Below, piece after piece: positions 23,001-25,964 of a stretch of DNA of 25,964 nt. The first letter of the stretch is position 1. The number at the start of each line of letters is the position of its first letter. The DNA lies in contig JAPKDE010000015.1 in assembly GCA_028822675.1 (NCBI GenBank), positions 1 to 25,964 of the forward strand. The letters are read 5' to 3'. Both the position numbers and the translations under genes were made by a program. Source of the DNA: Dehalococcoidia bacterium (GTDB lineage Bacteria; Chloroflexota; Dehalococcoidia; UBA3495). The notes below the pieces were generated by a model that saw only the letters and a program-made list of their open reading frames with translations, was not told the origin of the DNA and searched no databases.

Positions 23001-25103
23001 GTGCAGAATTTTCGCGTTGGCGTAGACATTGGCGGAACATTTACCGACATAGTATTTCTGGGGGACGACGGCCAGGTGCTGGCCCGAAAGATTGCCAGCA
23101 CCCCCAACGACTACAGCGAGGCCGTGCTGAACGGTATCAAAAACGGTATTGCGGAGCTTGCTATCACCGCCGATATGGTCTCTGAAGTGAGCCACGGATT
23201 CACCGTGGCCACTAATGCCATCATTGAGCAGAAGGGCGCCAAAACTGCCCTGATCGCCACTGAGGGCTTCAGAGACATCTTGGAGTTTCGGCGCAATCGG
23301 ATACCGCGCTTATACGACTTGGACTATGAGAAGCCCCCGCCTCTGGTCAAACGTCAGTTCCGGTTGGAAGTAAGTGAGCGCCTCAACTTTCAGGGAGAGG
23401 TGCTGAAGCCCCTGAATTTGGACGATGTTGATCGCGCCGTCCAGTATGTTTTGGACAACGGCGTTGAGTCCGTGGCAGTGTGTCTGTTGCACTCCTACGC
23501 GAACCCCGAACACGAACAGATCATTGCCCGAGCGTTGGCGGAGAAAGCGCCTGGAGTGAACCTGACCATCTCCTCTGAATTGCTGCCAGAGATGAAGGAA
23601 TACGAGCGCACCAGCACCACGGTCATCAACTGTTACGTACGCCCGGTGGTGGAGACTTATCTAACTAGACTGACAGACGGACTCACAGAGATGGATGTTA
23701 CTGTTCCTCTGACCGTGATGCAGTCCAACGGTGGTTTGGCCACCTCAGACATTGCCAAGCAACGCCCGGTCTATTGCATTGAATCCGGCCCAGCCGCCGG
23801 AGTTGTGGGCGCCTATCACCTGGGCAAACGCCTGGGGATACCCAACCTGATGACTCTGGATATGGGAGGCACCACCGCCAAAGCGTCGATCATCGAAGAT
23901 GGCGAGATGCTGCAAGCCCCCGAATACGAAGTTGGCGGCGAGATTAGTGTGGGCCACCGGCTGCTGCGCGGCTCCGGCCACATCCTGCGGGTCCCGGCCA
24001 TTGATTTGGCAGAAGTCGGCGCTGGCGGCGGTAGCATTGCCGCAGTGGACCGCAGCGGCTCCCTACGTGTTGGCCCCCAGAGTTCCGGAGCGTTTCCCGG
24101 CCCGGCCTGCTATCAGTTGGGCGGCCAGGACGCCACTGTGACCGATGCCAATGTATTATTGGGCTTCCTCCACCAGAAACATCTGCTGGCAGGAACCTTT
24201 GAGATTGACGCGGAGTTGGCCCGTAAAGCCGTCTCCGACAACGTGGCCAAACCGCTGGAAATGACGGATGTGGAAGCGGCCTTCGGTATCCACACGCTGG
24301 TAAATTCCAACATGGGCCGTGCCCTGCGCGCCGTATCCAGTGAACGAGGTCGAGACCCAAGGCGGTTCGATCTCATGACCTTTGGCGGCAACGGTCCCGT
24401 CCACGCAGTCGGCTTGGCTGAAATGCTGGGCATCACCCGCGTGGTGGTGCCACCGTTCCCCGGCGTTTTCAGTTCCTTCGGACTGTTGGTCGCCGACGTT
24501 GAGCATCATTTCGTCCAGACTTATTTCAAGACCTTTGAACAACTAGACATACCAGCATTGTCAGAACTTCTAAACGGACTCTGGGAACAGGGACGCAGTC
24601 AACTTCGCGCTGAAGGCTTCGATGATAGCCGTCTCGAGATTTCGACCCAGTTGGATATGAAGTATGAGGGCCAGGTGTCCGACCTGACCGTCCCCTACCC
24701 GGCCAACGAGGTCAACCGACAGACGATTAACGCTGTTATTAAGTCCTTTGACGAAGAACACGAACGCAGTTTTGGTTATAGCTCCCCTGGCACCGGATAC
24801 CAATTGGTCAACGTCCGGGTTATTGCCCGGGGGCTGCCAGAAGTGCCGCGAATGCCCGACAAACTTGAGCTTCCTGTAATGGCTACTGGCTCCAACGAAC
24901 CGAATAGGGACGTGTACTTTGGCACCACAAGAGGTTGGGCCAGCGTCCCAATCGTGAACCGCCAAGTCCTAGTTGGAGCAACAACCGATGGGCCATTGAT
25001 TGTGGAAGAATACGACTCCACCACTGTGGTGCCTCCCAACTGGAACGCCTCTGTTGACCAATGGAGCAACATAATCCTGGAAAATGCCGAGAAACTAAAC
25101 TAG
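23001..25103 (+). CDS. hyuA: Hydantoinase/oxoprolinase family protein, subunit A
   Basis: A 700-residue protein of the HyuA/5-oxoprolinase/acetone-carboxylase beta family. These use ATP to activate an amide or ketone, with an actin-like nucleotide site. Present are VGVDIGGTFTDIV (phosphate loop, residues 6-18), SHGFTVATNAIIEQKGA, VMQSNGGLA, ESGPAAGVVGAYHLG, LDMGGTTAKAS (second phosphate motif), VGAGGGSIA and FGGNGPVHAVGLAE. Length and order match N-methylhydantoinase A-type subunits. The start is GTG at 23001; an in-frame TGA ends at 23000, so nothing upstream can be included. It is followed by subunit B after 83 bases. The true substrate (hydantoin, oxoproline, a ketone or another lactam) cannot be told from sequence. 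Confidence 0.93.
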   Translation: MQNFRVGVDIGGTFTDIVFLGDDGQVLARKIASTPNDYSEAVLNGIKNGIAELAITADMVSEVSHGFTVATNAIIEQKGAKTALIATEGFRDILEFRRNRIPRLYDLDYEKPPPLVKRQFRLEVSERLNFQGEVLKPLNLDDVDRAVQYVLDNGVESVAVCLLHSYANPEHEQIIARALAEKAPGVNLTISSELLPEMKEYERTSTTVINCYVRPVVETYLTRLTDGLTEMDVTVPLTVMQSNGGLATSDIAKQRPVYCIESGPAAGVVGAYHLGKRLGIPNLMTLDMGGTTAKASIIEDGEMLQAPEYEVGGEISVGHRLLRGSGHILRVPAIDLAEVGAGGGSIAAVDRSGSLRVGPQSSGAFPGPACYQLGGQDATVTDANVLLGFLHQKHLLAGTFEIDAELARKAVSDNVAKPLEMTDVEAAFGIHTLVNSNMGRALRAVSSERGRDPRRFDLMTFGGNGPVHAVGLAEMLGITRVVVPPFPGVFSSFGLLVADVEHHFVQTYFKTFEQLDIPALSELLNGLWEQGRSQLRAEGFDDSRLEISTQLDMKYEGQVSDLTVPYPANEVNRQTINAVIKSFDEEHERSFGYSSPGTGYQLVNVRVIARGLPEVPRMPDKLELPVMATGSNEPNRDVYFGTTRGWASVPIVNRQVLVGATTDGPLIVEEYDSTTVVPPNWNASVDQWSNIILENAEKLN

Positions 25104-25186
25104 GGACGGGTTGAAAACTCGCCCTGCTGCCTTGAATCACGTCGCAGAATTACATCGCCCTGGGCGCAGCAACCAAAGGAGTCTCA

Positions 25187-25964
25187 ATGCAACAGACCAC
25201 CGACCCAATCACAAGAGAAGTCATCAAGAATGCTCTCATGAGCACGGCCGATACCATGGCGTTGACCGTGGTCCGCACGGCTCGTTCTGCGGTGATAAAA
25301 CACGGCATGGACTTCTCCACATCGCTGTTCAATGCGGAGGGTCTGCAGGTGGCCCAGGGACTCACACTCCCTCCCCATTTGGGTTCCATGGCCCCGGCTC
25401 TAGAAGGGGTGATGAACGCCTTTGGCGACGACGTCTTACCGGGTGACATTTTTGCCAATAACGACCCTTACGAGGGCGCCAGCCATCTGCCGGACATCTT
25501 CTTGTTTAAGCCGATCTTCAAGAATGACGTGCTGGTTGGCTGGAGCTGCTGCATTGGTCACCAGACAGACATTGGCGGCCGGGTGGCCGGCGGCAATGCC
25601 TGTGACAACACTGAGATTTACCAGGAGGGCCTAATCATCCCTCCCATCAAGCTTTACGATCAGGGCAATCTGAATAAAGCGGTCTGGCGCATCCTAGAGA
25701 AGAACGTCCGCGTCCCTGACAAAGTATTGGGAGATGTTCAGGCTCTTCTGGCCGCAGTCCGATTTGGTGAGCAGGATATGCTCCGTCTGGTGGACGATTA
25801 CGGTCTGGAAGAACTCAAAAGCTACATGACCGACATCCTAGATACCACGGAACGCCTCACCAGGGCCGAGATTGAACTACTGCCCCAAGGTGAATGGGAG
25901 TTCACCGACTACATCGACAATGACGGCATTGACCTTCATCCCATTGCGATCCATGCCAAGGTCA
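25187..25964 (+). CDS. hyuB: Hydantoinase B/oxoprolinase family protein, subunit B (3' end outside window)
   Basis: The open frame from ATG 25187 runs 259 codons to the window edge without a stop; full HyuB proteins are about 500-580 residues, so roughly half is present. The start is supported by AAAGGAG 5 bases upstream. Family signatures are DPITREVIKNALMSTADTMALTVVRTARSAVIKHGMDFSTSLF at the N-terminus, NDPYEGASHLPD, and the metal-site region IGHQTDIGGRVAGGNACDNTEIYQEGLIIPP with His and Asp ligands. It partners with subunit A to form an ATP-dependent amidohydrolase or carboxylase complex in the cytoplasm. No lesion is seen in the visible part. Confidence 0.93.
   Translation, partial: MQQTTDPITREVIKNALMSTADTMALTVVRTARSAVIKHGMDFSTSLFNAEGLQVAQGLTLPPHLGSMAPALEGVMNAFGDDVLPGDIFANNDPYEGASHLPDIFLFKPIFKNDVLVGWSCCIGHQTDIGGRVAGGNACDNTEIYQEGLIIPPIKLYDQGNLNKAVWRILEKNVRVPDKVLGDVQALLAAVRFGEQDMLRLVDDYGLEELKSYMTDILDTTERLTRAEIELLPQGEWEFTDYIDNDGIDLHPIAIHAKV

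Noticed and set aside
1..25964. CRISPR array, prophage or complete insertion sequence
   Set aside because: No regularly spaced repeats, phage structural genes, transposase or paired terminal repeats with target duplications were seen.

Overview
The window reads as a piece of a bacterial chromosome of moderately high GC. Its gene content suggests a Chloroflexota lineage of the Dehalococcoidia/SAR202 kind: an F420-type luciferase-like oxidoreductase, an HpaB-type flavin monooxygenase, hyuA/hyuB, a SelA-like PLP enzyme, several MFS exporters, frequent TTG starts and dispersed intergenic inverted repeats. That placement is inference from gene families, not from a marker gene.

Layout. 1-396: the 3' end of a tRNA-Ala(GGC), a GIY-YIG nuclease ORF with one in-frame TGA, and a degenerate tRNA-like copy whose T-arm carries an extra hairpin. 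491-3287: two tandem paralogous MFS transporters and a 102-residue orphan ORF with no intergenic gap. 3471-6483: a tight operon of an M19-type dipeptidase, a MetE-like Zn methyltransferase with a His-rich tail, and a crotonase-fold protein that overlaps that tail. 6637-7074: a two-ribbon zinc protein. 7232-9919 (minus strand): remnant of a maleate isomerase/Asp-Glu racemase, then a nitroreductase, a long perfect palindrome, and an HpaB-family monooxygenase. 10147-12348: a SelA/D-glucosaminate-6-P ammonia-lyase-like PLP enzyme and an LLM-class oxidoreductase, closed by a strong terminator. 12454-13570: a gene graveyard holding dispersed-repeat sequence, a decayed aldo/keto reductase and a decayed ECF sigma factor. 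13678-21427: a pentose-phosphate cluster (transketolase, a pyridine-nucleotide-disulfide oxidoreductase, short-form 6-phosphogluconate dehydrogenase, glucose-6-phosphate dehydrogenase) followed by a GH15 glucoamylase. 21652-25964: a third MFS transporter of the fosmidomycin-resistance type, hyuA, and the start of hyuB, which runs off the window.

The most striking theme is in-frame stop codons inside otherwise continuous, conserved reading frames. They occur in the GIY-YIG gene, the aldo/keto reductase, the sigma factor, the disulfide oxidoreductase and glucose-6-phosphate dehydrogenase. Several are best explained as C-to-T changes of Arg (CGA) or Gln (CAG/CAA) codons. Two of them fall in the central pentose-phosphate operon. 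The disulfide oxidoreductase has also lost the segment expected to hold its conserved ATG-x-RP-type FAD motif, which argues for genuine decay there rather than a base-call error. In the zwf homologue the single TGA is the only visible lesion, so error, recent mutation or readthrough all remain open.

No CRISPR array, prophage, complete insertion sequence or rRNA gene is visible.
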